This document shows positions 63,955 to 64,000 of a DNA stretch of 64,000 bases, in pieces. A model generated the notes under the pieces. The model searched no databases and had not been told where the DNA came from. It was given only the letters and a program-made list of their open reading frames with translations. Where the stretch lies: contig NZ_LT629786.1 of NCBI RefSeq assembly GCF_900105675.1, positions 2,232,001-2,296,000 of the forward strand, read 5' to 3'. Position numbers and translations under genes: made by a program. The stretch is from Pseudomonas synxantha (GTDB lineage Bacteria; Pseudomonadota; Gammaproteobacteria; Pseudomonadales; Pseudomonadaceae). The stretch's first letter is position 1. Each line of letters begins with the position of its first letter.

Positions 63955-64000
63955 TTCAAGCTCCATCATAGAGCGCGGCGCCGAAGCACCGCGCGCTTCA

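Noticed and set aside
1..64000. CRISPR arrays, tRNA or rRNA genes, complete insertion sequences, prophage
   Set aside because: No regular spacer-repeat pattern, tRNA cloverleaf, rRNA segment or transposase gene was seen.

Overview
The window reads as a chromosomal segment of a Pseudomonas from the P. fluorescens group. The evidence is a high-GC sequence, a TliA-type lipase locus behind an AprDEF-type type I secretion system, a Pseudomonas-type arn operon, many GGGGGCTTGCCCCC-type REP hairpins, and two copies of a ~440-bp intergenic repeat. A 28-bp site at 2238-2265 matches the chromosome dimer resolution site dif almost base for base. It places the left end of the window at the replication terminus. 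FtsK-type octamers to its right all seem to point back at it.

Layout. 1-2.4 kb: a sensor kinase, then a decayed stretch around dif (a DUF1810 gene with an internal deletion, a frameshifted small gene, a possible 48-residue peptide). 2.4-8 kb: a periplasmic protein, then a deoxyribose catabolic locus with deoC, a DeoR-type regulator and the deoK-deoP-deoM operon, with shared palindromic operators upstream of both outward promoters. 8-14.2 kb: a chemoreceptor, a Bcr/CflA-type exporter, a short-chain dehydrogenase, an orphan tyrosine recombinase and an exported protein of unknown role. 14.6-24 kb: the arn operon (arnC-A-D-T-E-F, ugd and a second ArnT-like glycosyltransferase) for L-Ara4N modification of lipid A; arnB is not beside it. 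24-25.4 kb: a small protein and an HPP membrane protein.

25.6-29.7 kb: an unusual three-gene cluster of an acyl-CoA oxidase-like flavoprotein, a cytochrome P450 fused in one reading frame to a RidA/YjgF domain, and an HSL-type esterase. It is the best candidate here for an undescribed pathway. 29.8-38.2 kb: branched-chain acyl-CoA catabolism, as a valine arm on the + strand and a five-gene operon on the - strand that fits isoleucine or short branched acyl-CoA breakdown. 38.4-46.3 kb: rlhA, an EamA exporter with a divergent Lrp-type regulator, a decayed thioredoxin copy beside an intact one, an AruH-like aminotransferase, a cation/proton antiporter, two tiny acidic proteins and a membrane protein. 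46.9-51.2 kb: a FAN1-like nuclease translationally coupled to a nuclease-helicase of the DinG/XPD type, then a small lipoprotein.

51.3-64 kb: the extracellular protease/lipase operon on the - strand, in the order aprI, aprD, aprE, aprF, two autotransporter subtilases, then the lipase. The metalloprotease gene aprX that normally heads it would lie just beyond the right edge. AprDEF forms the ATP-driven exporter for the RTX lipase and protease, AprI would protect the cell from its own metalloprotease, and the two subtilases carry their own outer-membrane barrels.
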